DNA of 64,000 nt, taken from contig CAWEUM010000005.1 of NCBI GenBank assembly GCA_963812255.1, forward strand, positions 1,054,001 through 1,118,000, written 5' to 3'. Below, piece by piece: positions 8,841-16,977 of this stretch. Under the pieces are notes generated by a model. It did not search any database, was not told where the DNA came from, and saw nothing but the letters and a program-made list of their open reading frames with translations. The position numbers and the translations under genes are program-made. Position 1 is the stretch's first letter. Every line of letters begins with the position of its first letter. The stretch is from DATJGR01 sp963812255. GTDB taxonomy: Bacteria; Pseudomonadota; Gammaproteobacteria; Pseudomonadales; Azotimanducaceae.

Positions 8841-9470
8841 ATGGGCGAATACCAAACGCTGATTCACACGCTTGCACTGACGATGGGCGTTGCGTGGGCG
8901 AGCGGCATCAATCTGTACGCCGCGATCGCGGTGCTGGGTCTCGCCGGCAGTTCGGGCTACGTCCATCTGCCGGACACGCTGACAATCGTCGAGGATCCCC
9001 TGGTGATCGTCGCCGCGTGCTTCATGTACTGTGTCGAGTTCTTCGCGGACAAGATTCCGGGCGTCGACAGTTCCTGGGACGCGCTGCATACGTTCATTCG
9101 GATTCCCGCTGGCGCGATGCTCGCGGCTGGCGCGGTGGGCGATGTCACGCCCGCCCTGGCAGTCGCGGCCGGAATCGTCGGCGGCGGCGTGACCGCTGCC
9201 ACGCACGCAACCAAGGCCGGTACCCGCATGTTGATCAACACCTCTCCTGAACCGTTCAGCAACTGGTTCGCGTCGATCGGAGAGGATCTCGCCGTATTCG
9301 CTGGTCTCTGGGCAGCGCTGGCGCATCCCGCTATATTCCTCGTCCTCTTCGTCGTCTTCCTGTTGGCCCTATGCTGGTTGCTGCCCAAGGTCTGGCGCGG
9401 ACTCAAAGCCGTGTTTCGCAAAATCGCAGCGTTGTTCGGACGCACGTCAGAGAGGCCGTCGCCGGCGTGA
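8841..9470 (+). CDS. DUF4126 domain-containing membrane protein
   Basis: A 209-aa integral membrane protein of the DUF4126 family, whose function is unknown. Five or so hydrophobic segments are visible, with the family landmarks ASGINLYA near the N-terminus, EFFADKIPGVDS at about 60-71 and the Gly/Ala-rich GIVGGGVTAATHATKAGTR repeat. The C-terminus is a basic amphipathic tail after the last helix. The ATG at 8841 is preceded by GGAGG at ideal spacing. It is followed 12 bp later by mrcB, so the two may be co-transcribed. Confidence 0.88.
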   Translation: MGEYQTLIHTLALTMGVAWASGINLYAAIAVLGLAGSSGYVHLPDTLTIVEDPLVIVAACFMYCVEFFADKIPGVDSSWDALHTFIRIPAGAMLAAGAVGDVTPALAVAAGIVGGGVTAATHATKAGTRMLINTSPEPFSNWFASIGEDLAVFAGLWAALAHPAIFLVLFVVFLLALCWLLPKVWRGLKAVFRKIAALFGRTSERPSPA

Positions 9471-9482
9471 ACTCAACCGCGC

Positions 9483-11774
9483 ATGGCGCGTAAGCCGCGT
9501 CGCGTCGCCGGGGCGCGCGGCAGCCACACAAAACGACGGGTTCTGCGCTATCTGCTGGCTTTCGGTTGCGCCGCGGTCGTGGCCATCGCCGGCTATCTGC
9601 TGTATCTCGATCACCTGATCACCACGACGTTCGACGGGCGACGCTGGTCGGTTCCCGCGCGCGTGTATGCGCAACCACTGGAGCTGTATCCCGGCCTCGC
9701 GATCGACGTCAACGATCTCGACACGGAATTCGGACGGCTGGGCTATCGTCGTGGGCCGTTGAACGCGCCGGGTACTTACCTGCGCAACGGCAACGAGGTG
9801 CGCGCCGTATTGCGTGGCTTCATGTTCAGCGACGGGCTGCGGCGGCCGACGCAAATCCGCGTGCACGTCGCCAACAATGTGATCGGCACGTTGTACGAGG
9901 ACAACAAACCGGCGAGCTTGGTCCGGCTCGAGCCGCCACTGATCGGCAGCTTTTTCGCAAGCCACGGTGAAGATCGTCTGATCGTCACGCCGGCTGAAAC
10001 ACCCACCCTGCTGAGCGAAGGCCTCAAGGCGGTCGAGGACCGGCACTTCGATACGCATGCGGGGTTCGACCCTAAGGCCATCCTCAGAGCGCTGGTGGCG
10101 GATCTGCGCGCCGGTGATCTCGCCCAGGGCGGCAGCACGCTGACGCAGCAACTCGTGAAAAGTTACTTCCTCGACAACCGCCGAACGCTGTGGCGCAAGG
10201 TGAAGGAACTCGCCATGGCAGTGATTCTCGATGCGCGCTACGAGAAAGCCGATCTATTGAACGCGTACATCAACGAAATCTATCTCGGCCAGGACGGTGA
10301 ACGCGCGATTCACGGCTTCGGCCTCGGCAGTCAGTTCTACTTCAACAAGCCATTGTCAGAACTCGATCCTGCCGAGATCGCGCTGCTGATCGCCGTGATC
10401 CGAGGACCGTCCTACTACAACCCGTTCACCCATCCACAACGGGCCCGATCGCGGCGCGACATGGTGCTCGATCAGATGGAGCAGTTCGGCCTGATCAACA
10501 CCTCGGTGCGCGACAAATCACGCCACGAGCCGTTGGCGTTGACACGCACCGCCCGCAAAGGCGGCGGCTACTATCCGGCATTTCTCGATCTCGTGCGCGA
10601 ACAACTCGGCCACGACTACGATGCGAACGAGCTCGCATCACGCGGCTACCGCATTTTCACGACGCTCGAGCCGCGCGTGCAGGATGCCGCCGAACGGGCG
10701 GTGGCGAATACGCTCGATCGAATCGAGGCAGACCGCAAACTGCCGCGCGGCGAGCTCGAATCCGCGCTGCTGGTCGCGAGCAATCAAACTGGTGAGATCT
10801 CCGCCGTGGTCGGAGGCCGCAAGGCCGGCTTTCAGGGATTCAACCGCGCGCTGAACGCGCGCCGGCCGGTCGGATCACTGCTGAAACCGGTCGTCTATCT
10901 GACGGCGCTGGAAAGCGGCCGTTACAACCTCGCATCGATCATCGACGATGCACCGCTACTGCCCTCGGAGACAACCAAGAGCGGTTGGACCCCACACAAT
11001 TTCGACAACGAAGTGCACGGTCCGGTGCCGCTGGTGCGAGCGCTGGGAGACTCGCTGAACCTGGCGACAGTGCGCCTCGGACAAACCGTTGGCGTAGACC
11101 AGATCGCCGCTCGTATTGCGGCGTTCGCGCAGATTGAAACACCTCCCGCATATCCGTCGTTACTGCTGGGCGCAATCGACCTGACGCCATTCGAGATGTT
11201 GCGGTTGTACGGTGTATTCGCCAGCGGCGGATTCGCGACACCGCTGAAGACAGTGCTGGCGGTCGAGGACGAAGCCGGCGCCACCCTGAACAGCTATCCG
11301 CTACACATTCAGCAGGTGGCCGCACCCGAGGCAGTGGCTCAACTCAACTACGCATTGACACTTGTGATGCAGCACGGTACCGGTCATGCGTCGCGCTTCG
11401 CGATGCGCGGCGTTGCGGGCAAAACCGGTACCTCCGACGATTTTCGCGATAGCTGGTTCGCCGGTTTCGACGCGACGCATCTCGCCGTGGTGTGGGTTGG
11501 CTACGATGACAACCGCGACTCGAGACTGACGGGCAGCGCCGGCGCACTGCCGGTGTGGGACGCATTGATGGCAGCCCTGCATCCGAACCCGATTCTGCTG
11601 GCCACGCCGTCGGGCTATGCGCCGCAAACGATCGACTACACCACCGGCGCGCGAATTGATCAGCCTGGTTGCGGCGAACCGGTCAGCGTCCCGATCCCGT
11701 ACAATACGCACCTGTCCAACGGGCCATGCGGAAGCAGCGTGATGGAGCGATTCAGACGATGGCTCAACGACTGA
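9483..11774 (+). CDS. mrcB: Penicillin-binding protein 1B, bifunctional glycosyltransferase/transpeptidase
   Basis: Class A PBP of 763 aa that polymerises lipid II and crosslinks peptidoglycan. Order: short basic cytoplasmic N-terminus, one transmembrane helix at about 22-42, a UB2H-like region to about 160, glycosyltransferase domain with catalytic Glu185 in EDRHF and the GGSTLTQQLVK and EIYLGQ motifs, then the transpeptidase domain with Ser465 in SLLK, the SLN motif near 520 and KTGTS at about 647. The UB2H-like segment suggests a PBP1b rather than PBP1a type and possible activation by an LpoB-like lipoprotein. The next gene, an overlapping TPR lipoprotein, could be an accessory factor. Confidence 0.95.
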   Translation: MARKPRRVAGARGSHTKRRVLRYLLAFGCAAVVAIAGYLLYLDHLITTTFDGRRWSVPARVYAQPLELYPGLAIDVNDLDTEFGRLGYRRGPLNAPGTYLRNGNEVRAVLRGFMFSDGLRRPTQIRVHVANNVIGTLYEDNKPASLVRLEPPLIGSFFASHGEDRLIVTPAETPTLLSEGLKAVEDRHFDTHAGFDPKAILRALVADLRAGDLAQGGSTLTQQLVKSYFLDNRRTLWRKVKELAMAVILDARYEKADLLNAYINEIYLGQDGERAIHGFGLGSQFYFNKPLSELDPAEIALLIAVIRGPSYYNPFTHPQRARSRRDMVLDQMEQFGLINTSVRDKSRHEPLALTRTARKGGGYYPAFLDLVREQLGHDYDANELASRGYRIFTTLEPRVQDAAERAVANTLDRIEADRKLPRGELESALLVASNQTGEISAVVGGRKAGFQGFNRALNARRPVGSLLKPVVYLTALESGRYNLASIIDDAPLLPSETTKSGWTPHNFDNEVHGPVPLVRALGDSLNLATVRLGQTVGVDQIAARIAAFAQIETPPAYPSLLLGAIDLTPFEMLRLYGVFASGGFATPLKTVLAVEDEAGATLNSYPLHIQQVAAPEAVAQLNYALTLVMQHGTGHASRFAMRGVAGKTGTSDDFRDSWFAGFDATHLAVVWVGYDDNRDSRLTGSAGALPVWDALMAALHPNPILLATPSGYAPQTIDYTTGARIDQPGCGEPVSVPIPYNTHLSNGPCGSSVMERFRRWLND

Positions 11775-12268
11775 ACGTTCGACGACCAATGGTTCAATCA
11801 CTGAACCGCGCATTCGGGCGCGTAGTCGCCGGCGTGATCTTCGCAACGGTGCTCGGTGCGTGCGTCTCCTCGCCACAACCGCAGGGTGGCCCGCCTTACC
11901 CTGCGCCGCCACAAACCGTGCCGTATCCACCTGGTTCCACAACACCAGGACCGGCACCCTCGCGACCCGGTCAAGTGCAACCCAGTCCGCAACCGTCGGT
12001 GACGCTCGCGCTGCAGAACGAAGCAGAACGCGCCGCCGCGGCCGGCGATCCCTCCAAAGCGATTCAGATACTCGAGCGCGCGATCCGTATCGAACCCAAC
12101 CGGCCGGAGCTATGGATCGAACTCGCTCGCGTGCATCTGCAGAACGGCAGCGCCGCTCAAGCGGAACAGTTCGCCCGTAAGGCGCTGCTATTCACCGGCA
12201 ATCGCTACGACCTCGAGCAACAAGCTTGGGTGGTCATCGCCGACGCGCAAGCCGCAGAGCACCACTGA
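11759..12268 (+). CDS. Tetratricopeptide-repeat lipoprotein next to mrcB
   Basis: A 169-aa predicted outer-membrane lipoprotein. A signal sequence ends in the lipobox LGAC, followed by a Pro/Gln-rich linker and then TPR-like helices (AAAGDPSKAIQILERAIRI, LWIELARVHLQNG and AEQFARKALLF). Pro-rich linker plus TPR is the architecture of LpoA/LpoB-type PBP activators, but no specific similarity can be claimed. The ATG at 11759 overlaps the end of mrcB by 16 bp and has GGAG 11 nt upstream, implying coupling with mrcB; a second ATG at 11789 is possible. It ends at the bidirectional hairpin at 12266-12307. Confidence 0.82.
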   Translation: MAQRLNVRRPMVQSLNRAFGRVVAGVIFATVLGACVSSPQPQGGPPYPAPPQTVPYPPGSTTPGPAPSRPGQVQPSPQPSVTLALQNEAERAAAAGDPSKAIQILERAIRIEPNRPELWIELARVHLQNGSAAQAEQFARKALLFTGNRYDLEQQAWVVIADAQAAEHH

Positions 12269-12307
12269 AGGAAAAGGGGCAGAGTTACTGTGACCCCTCT
12301 TCCTTCA
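12266..12307. terminator. Bidirectional terminator hairpin
   Basis: A 14-bp stem with one mismatch (12266-12279 with 12294-12307) closes a 14-nt loop. The left arm starts inside the stop codon of the TPR lipoprotein gene and the hairpin overlaps the last codons of the convergent acetyltransferase gene. The A-rich run in the left arm and the pyrimidine-rich right arm give short U-tracts in either direction, as in compact bidirectional terminators. Confidence 0.7.
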
Positions 12308-12881
12308 GTTGGCCGGGATCTGTCATTGCGTACAGCCGGGTGTCCCGCAATTCGCCTTGCGGCGTGCGGGTGTCGCGCCGCATGACACCTTCCAATCTGA
12401 AACCGAGTCGCTCGGGGATCCGCCAGCTCCTATCGTTGTTGACATCGGTGCGGATCTCGACGCGCGCGGCGTCAAGCGAATCGAACGCGAAGCGCGTGAT
12501 CGCCGCAACTGCTTCGCTCACATAGCCGCGCCCAACCAACGACGTGCGGCACCAATAGCCGATCTCGAACCGCGGCACCTGCCAGTCGATCCGATGCATA
12601 CCGGTTGCGCCAACGAATTCGTCGGTATCGCGCCTGCGCATGAACAGCGGCAGGTCGTCACGGCGCAGATATCGCGCGGCCGAATCGCGAACGAAGCGTT
12701 CCGACTCGACGACGCTCGGCATCGTCACCGCCCAATCCATCCACACACGCAATTCTGCAAACGACTCCACAATGGCGCGGTTTAGCAGCAATCCGTCGCC
12801 GGGCGCAGGCGGCGCGAGACGCAATCGAGACGTCAGCAGCTCCGCGGGCAACTCGATCAGCAGCGGATCGATCGTATCCAT
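12285..12881 (-). CDS. GNAT family N-acetyltransferase (RimJ/RimL-like)
   Basis: A 198-aa acetyltransferase of the RimJ/RimL group, which transfers acetyl from acetyl-CoA to protein N-termini or small amines. The N-terminal TSRLRLAPP strand, the central GYWCRTSLVGRGYVSEA acetyl-CoA-binding loop and the C-terminal NDRSWRIPERLGFRLEGVMRR motif are all characteristic. The ATG at 12881 overlaps the stop of the MFS gene in a TGATG arrangement, which fixes the start and indicates coupling. The substrate is unknown; co-expression with an MFS permease is compatible with modification of a transported compound, but this is inference. Confidence 0.92.
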   Translation of the reverse strand: MDTIDPLLIELPAELLTSRLRLAPPAPGDGLLLNRAIVESFAELRVWMDWAVTMPSVVESERFVRDSAARYLRRDDLPLFMRRRDTDEFVGATGMHRIDWQVPRFEIGYWCRTSLVGRGYVSEAVAAITRFAFDSLDAARVEIRTDVNNDRSWRIPERLGFRLEGVMRRDTRTPQGELRDTRLYAMTDPGQLKEEGSQ

Positions 12882-14167
12882 CAGACCGCTTCCGCCGCAT
12901 AGAGCCGCTCGCGATCCATCTGGAAGCGCCGCCCGGCAATGTAGAAGCACGGGATGCACAACATCGACAACAGCGTGAACGCGACCAGCGCCCAGGTGTA
13001 CGGTTCCGCCACCGACTGACTGATTAGAAAGTCGATCAACACGCCGCCGGCGGTGATGCCGAAACCGAGGCCGACGAGATTCAACATCAGAATGTAGAAC
13101 GCCACGACGGTCGCGCGGATCTGCGGTGGAACGAGTTCCTGAACCGCAGAGAAGGTCGGGCCGTAGAAGCAGCCGAGCTGAAACATGCCGAAGAATACGC
13201 CGATCCAGAACCACGCACTGTCCGGATCGACGAGGCGATAGATCAGGTTGATCGGCGCTAACAGCAGCATCACCCAGAACAGAAACGTCGCGCGTCCCAT
13301 CCCGGTGCGACGTTGCAATGCGTCGCCGCCCAGGCCCCCGACGAGATTGCCGAGCACACCGGCCACCATCCCGATCCATCCGGTCATCCGCGCGATCTCC
13401 GCGCGTTCGAAGCCGCGTTCGTGCGCAAACCATAGTTGCTCGTAGGCCGCCGCGCCAAGCACGAAGTGCATGAAGACACCCCCGATGATCGTGTACCGAA
13501 GCGCCGGCGACGCACGCAATGCGTGATAAGAGGTCATGATGATCTTCTTCGGGTCAGGGCGGCTGCGGGCGGCATCCGCGAGAACGTGTCGGCGCGGAGT
13601 TTCCTTGATGAACCACATCACGAGCGCCAGCACCAATCCGACCAGGCCGAGCAAATAGAAACAGTTGCGCCAACCGAGCGTCGGCCCGAGATAACCGACA
13701 ATCAACAAACTGATGCCGCTGCCGATCGGCACCCCCATGTAGTAGACGCCGGCCGCAAAACCGAGCTGGCTCGTTGGGAACCGGTCAGCCAGCATCGACA
13801 TCGACGTCGGAGTCAGAATCGATTCGCCGATGCCGATGAACATCCGCGGCACCGCGAGGCTCCAGAAGCCGCGCGCCGCACCGGAGACCGCCGTCAACAT
13901 GCTCCACAGCGAAAGACCCACAGCAACGAGACGCGGTCTGTTCACCATGTCGGCAAGCATCCCCATGAATAGGCCCATCACCACATAAAAGGCAATGAAC
14001 GCGAGCCCGGTCAACAGACCGAATTCGGTATTCGTCAATCCTAGATCAGGCACAATGAAATTGGCGAAGCTCGCGAGCAGCTGCCGATCGACGAAATTCA
14101 TGACGTTCAGAATTGTCAGGAACGCCAGGAATAGATAGTGCCGCGGCTCGAACGCGCTTTTAGCCAT
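12881..14167 (-). CDS. MFS transporter (Spinster-like)
   Basis: A 428-aa major facilitator with about twelve hydrophobic segments. Landmarks are the N-terminal NFVDRQLLASF segment, a conserved acidic/basic loop after TM2 (MLADMVNRPR), the SILTPTSMSMLADRFP region and a central cytoplasmic loop. This pattern fits the Spinster-type group common in proteobacteria that degrade lipids and steroids. The substrate is unknown. The start ATG at 14167 is followed by an alternating charged N-terminus. It precedes and overlaps the GNAT gene; upstream lies osmC on the same strand, 31 bp away. Confidence 0.92.
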   Translation of the reverse strand: MAKSAFEPRHYLFLAFLTILNVMNFVDRQLLASFANFIVPDLGLTNTEFGLLTGLAFIAFYVVMGLFMGMLADMVNRPRLVAVGLSLWSMLTAVSGAARGFWSLAVPRMFIGIGESILTPTSMSMLADRFPTSQLGFAAGVYYMGVPIGSGISLLIVGYLGPTLGWRNCFYLLGLVGLVLALVMWFIKETPRRHVLADAARSRPDPKKIIMTSYHALRASPALRYTIIGGVFMHFVLGAAAYEQLWFAHERGFERAEIARMTGWIGMVAGVLGNLVGGLGGDALQRRTGMGRATFLFWVMLLLAPINLIYRLVDPDSAWFWIGVFFGMFQLGCFYGPTFSAVQELVPPQIRATVVAFYILMLNLVGLGFGITAGGVLIDFLISQSVAEPYTWALVAFTLLSMLCIPCFYIAGRRFQMDRERLYAAEAV

Positions 14168-14198
14168 TCGTGTCGCTCAGTTCGCCAGACAACTTAGA

Positions 14199-14633
14199 TC
14201 AGCCCACCACGACCTTGCTTTCCAGACGAACTTCGGCAGACAGCGAATTGGTGATCAGGCACGCCTCTTCCGCCTTTTCGAGAATCCGCGGCGCGCGTGA
14301 TTCCGCCTCCGCTGGAACCGTCAATTCAGCAGCGACGACGATGTGGGTGAAGCGCATCCGGCGTTCGATCTTGTCGAGCGTCCCGGAGACGGTTACATCG
14401 AGGTTCGACCAGGGCAGCCGTGACGCTGCCGCGATCGCTTTGAAACCGAGCGTGAAACAATCGCACACCGCGGCGACGAGCAAGGTTTCGGGCGACCAGC
14501 GATCCCCCGGTCCACCGAATTCGACTGGCGCTGCCGTAGCCAGATCGGGTAGCCCCGATGCAGTGATGACGACGTCTGCATCGGCCCCGGCAACCCGTGT
14601 GGCGGCCTGATAGTGATGTGGGAATTCGTGCAT
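14199..14633 (-). CDS. OsmC/Ohr family peroxiredoxin-like protein
   Basis: A 144-aa OsmC-family protein, expected to reduce organic hydroperoxides with two cysteines. One Cys pair region is visible in AAVCDCFTLGFKAIAA and a further Cys in EEACLITNSLSAEV, matching the peroxidatic and resolving positions; the C-terminal EVRLESKVV strand is typical. GGAGG lies six bases before the ATG at 14633. A strong hairpin just upstream (14660-14694) separates it from the glc operon, so it likely has its own promoter or depends on read-through. Confidence 0.9.
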   Translation of the reverse strand: MHEFPHHYQAATRVAGADADVVITASGLPDLATAAPVEFGGPGDRWSPETLLVAAVCDCFTLGFKAIAAASRLPWSNLDVTVSGTLDKIERRMRFTHIVVAAELTVPAEAESRAPRILEKAEEACLITNSLSAEVRLESKVVVG

Positions 14634-14659
14634 GACGCCTCCGATTCAAAATTGACTCC

Positions 14660-14694
14660 AGTGTCGTGTCCGTGGGCTCACGGGGTACGACACT
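14660..14694 (-). terminator. Two-part hairpin at the end of the glcDEF operon
   Basis: Outer arms 14660-14667 and 14687-14694 are perfectly complementary (8 bp) and an inner pair 14670-14674/14679-14683 adds 5 bp, giving an interrupted stem immediately at the glcF stop codon. This is the probable terminator of the glycolate oxidase operon. Confidence 0.55.
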
Positions 14695-15895
14695 AGCCCA
14701 GCAGTTCCAGCCAGTGTCGCACGGGCACCTTGGTGCCGTCGCGCAAATGCATCTGACAGCCGACGTTCGCGGTGGCGATCACATCCGGTCGCGCTGCCGT
14801 AAGCGACGCGAGCTTTCGCGCCCGCAATTCGTCACCCAGTTCGTGCTGCAGCACCGAATACGTGCCGGCCGACCCGCAGCATAGGTGCGCATCTGCGACC
14901 GGTACCAGTTGGTAACCCGCGCGACGCAACAGACCTTCGACGATTCCGTTGACGCGCTGACCATGCTGCAGCGTACATGGCGGATGCCAAGCGACCGTCA
15001 TCGCCGTGTCGCCTTTGATGAACTGTGTATCGATGCTCGCCAGATATTCCGATGCATCGAACGTGTGATCAGCCACCCAATGCGCGCGTTCTGCGTAGCG
15101 CGGATCGTCGGCCAGCAGGCGTCCATAGTCCTTCACTGTCACGCCACAGCCACTCGCGCTCGACACGATCGCCTCCGCGTCTTGCGCAGCGGCGTACAAC
15201 GCGTCTACGTTGGCGCGCATCGTCGCGCGCGCGCGCGCCTCCTGGCCGAGATGGAGTTCGAGCGAACCGCAACATCCCTCACCGGCCGCCCGGACCATCT
15301 TGACGTCGGCGGCGTCGAGTACTCGTGCGAGTGCTGCGTTGACTTCTGGCGTCGTAGCGCGCTGCACGCACCCGTCGAGCACTACCACGCGGCGCGGATG
15401 GTTCCTTGTACTGACAACGTCGATCTTCGGCGCGATCTTCGGCACCGCGCGCGCGAGATAGCCCGGCAGCGCCCAGCGGAACATGCGACCCAGGCGCGCG
15501 AACAACGGAAGCCACACAGGCGCCGGCAATATTCGCACCAACGCACCGCGCACAAATCGTTCGACGAGTCCTCGCGGCGCACGCGTCTCGAGGAAGTCGC
15601 GGCCGATCTCCGCCAATTCACCGTACGCCACCCCGGACGGACAGGTCGTCTCGCACGCGCGACACGTCAGGCAACGATCGAGGTGCTCGCGCGCCACCGG
15701 TGTCGGCGTATCGGATTCCAGCATGTCCTTGATCAGATAGATGCGGCCGCGCGGGCCATCGAGTTCGTCGCCGGTCAGCAGATATGTAGGGCACGTCGCG
15801 TTGCAAAAGCCGCAGTGCACGCAGGCGCGCAGGATTTCGTCTGCGCGACGTCCCGAGTTGGTTGCAAGAATCACATCGGGCAGCTGCGTCTGCAC
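14693..15895 (-). CDS. glcF: Glycolate oxidase iron-sulfur subunit GlcF
   Basis: The 400-aa electron-transfer subunit of glycolate oxidase, which passes electrons from GlcD/GlcE to the respiratory chain. Two ferredoxin-type 4Fe-4S motifs are present, CVHCGFCNATCP near residue 26 and CLTCRACETTCP near 76, followed by CCG-type cysteine-rich domains (GEGCCGSLELH and LCCGSAGTYS). The GTG start at 15895 shares one base with the glcE stop (TAGTG), so translation is probably coupled. It is the last gene of the glcD-glcE-glcF set. Confidence 0.95.
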   Translation of the reverse strand: MQTQLPDVILATNSGRRADEILRACVHCGFCNATCPTYLLTGDELDGPRGRIYLIKDMLESDTPTPVAREHLDRCLTCRACETTCPSGVAYGELAEIGRDFLETRAPRGLVERFVRGALVRILPAPVWLPLFARLGRMFRWALPGYLARAVPKIAPKIDVVSTRNHPRRVVVLDGCVQRATTPEVNAALARVLDAADVKMVRAAGEGCCGSLELHLGQEARARATMRANVDALYAAAQDAEAIVSSASGCGVTVKDYGRLLADDPRYAERAHWVADHTFDASEYLASIDTQFIKGDTAMTVAWHPPCTLQHGQRVNGIVEGLLRRAGYQLVPVADAHLCCGSAGTYSVLQHELGDELRARKLASLTAARPDVIATANVGCQMHLRDGTKVPVRHWLELLG

Positions 15896-16977
15896 TATCG
15901 AAACGCCGCCTTGGCGGATTCCTGGCCGATTTCCTGAAAGAGCCGCCCGCGATTGAATATCGCCTTCGGATCGAATGCGTCTTTGAGCCGACGATAGTAT
16001 TTCAACGCCCCTTTATCGAGCAGTTGGGCATTGCTTGACTGGCCGGGTTCCGTCACGTGACCGCCGAGCCGGCGCACTGCAACCTGCAATGACTCGCGCG
16101 GGGAATCGGTCTCGAGCCAACGCTGCGCACCGCCCCACTCCGTCAGCCACGCGCCCGCGACATCGGGATATGCCGCCGCACACGGCAACGCGATCCGATA
16201 CAGGTGGCCGCTGCGAAAAAACCGGTGGTTCTGATCACGCAGTGAATCCCAGAATTCCGCGGCATACGCAAACTCCTCACCACCGATTTGCCCCGCCGCC
16301 GCGCGCACGCCGTTCTCGGTACCCGACAGTCGCGCGTACAGCACACCATCGACGTAGCAGGTCGCTGACAGCGGTATCGGCGAGCGCGCCCACTCAATCA
16401 CGTTCGCAAGCGCCGGATCGCGCTCCATCGCAAACGCGCGCGTCGATTCGAATTGCGGACACGGCATCACCTTGACGCTGACGTCGAGCAACACCCCCAG
16501 CGTGCCGAACGCGCCAACCATCAATCGCGATGCATCGTAGCCAGCGACGTTTTTCATCACCTGACCGCCAAAGGTGAGGCGTTCGCCTCGACCATTGATC
16601 AGCTTCACGCCCAGCACTGCATCGCGCAGCGCCCCATACCACGGTCGTCCTGGGCCGGACAAACCAGCCGCGACCGCGCCGCCCAGGGTACCATCGCCGG
16701 CGAACGTCGGCGGGTCGAACGCCATCATCTGCTGCTGGCTCGCGAGCAGCCGACGTATCTCCGTGAGCGGCGTGCCGGACCGCGCCGTCAATACCAGTTC
16801 GTCGGGTCGATAGTCGACGATGCCGCAGTGATCGGCGACGGTCAGCATATCGCCGATCGCGTTCGGAGCGAGGAACGTCTTGCTGCCGCGACCACAGATC
16901 GCGAGCGGCTGTTCGCTCGCAACTGCGCTGAGCACTGCAGACAGCAATCGTTCCGAGTCGTCGCGGTCGCGCGGCAT
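15895..16977 (-). CDS. glcE: Glycolate oxidase FAD-binding subunit GlcE
   Basis: A 360-aa subunit with an FAD-binding PCMH-type domain, partner of GlcD. The N-terminal AICGRGSKTFL segment and the DPPTFAGDGTLGGAVAAGLSGPGRPWYG loop are the characteristic pyrophosphate-binding elements, followed by LTFGGQVMKNVAGYD. Length matches GlcE (~350). The ATG at 16977 directly abuts the glcD stop. It is required for glycolate oxidation but the substrate-oxidising site lies in GlcD. Confidence 0.94.
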   Translation of the reverse strand: MPRDRDDSERLLSAVLSAVASEQPLAICGRGSKTFLAPNAIGDMLTVADHCGIVDYRPDELVLTARSGTPLTEIRRLLASQQQMMAFDPPTFAGDGTLGGAVAAGLSGPGRPWYGALRDAVLGVKLINGRGERLTFGGQVMKNVAGYDASRLMVGAFGTLGVLLDVSVKVMPCPQFESTRAFAMERDPALANVIEWARSPIPLSATCYVDGVLYARLSGTENGVRAAAGQIGGEEFAYAAEFWDSLRDQNHRFFRSGHLYRIALPCAAAYPDVAGAWLTEWGGAQRWLETDSPRESLQVAVRRLGGHVTEPGQSSNAQLLDKGALKYYRRLKDAFDPKAIFNRGRLFQEIGQESAKAAFR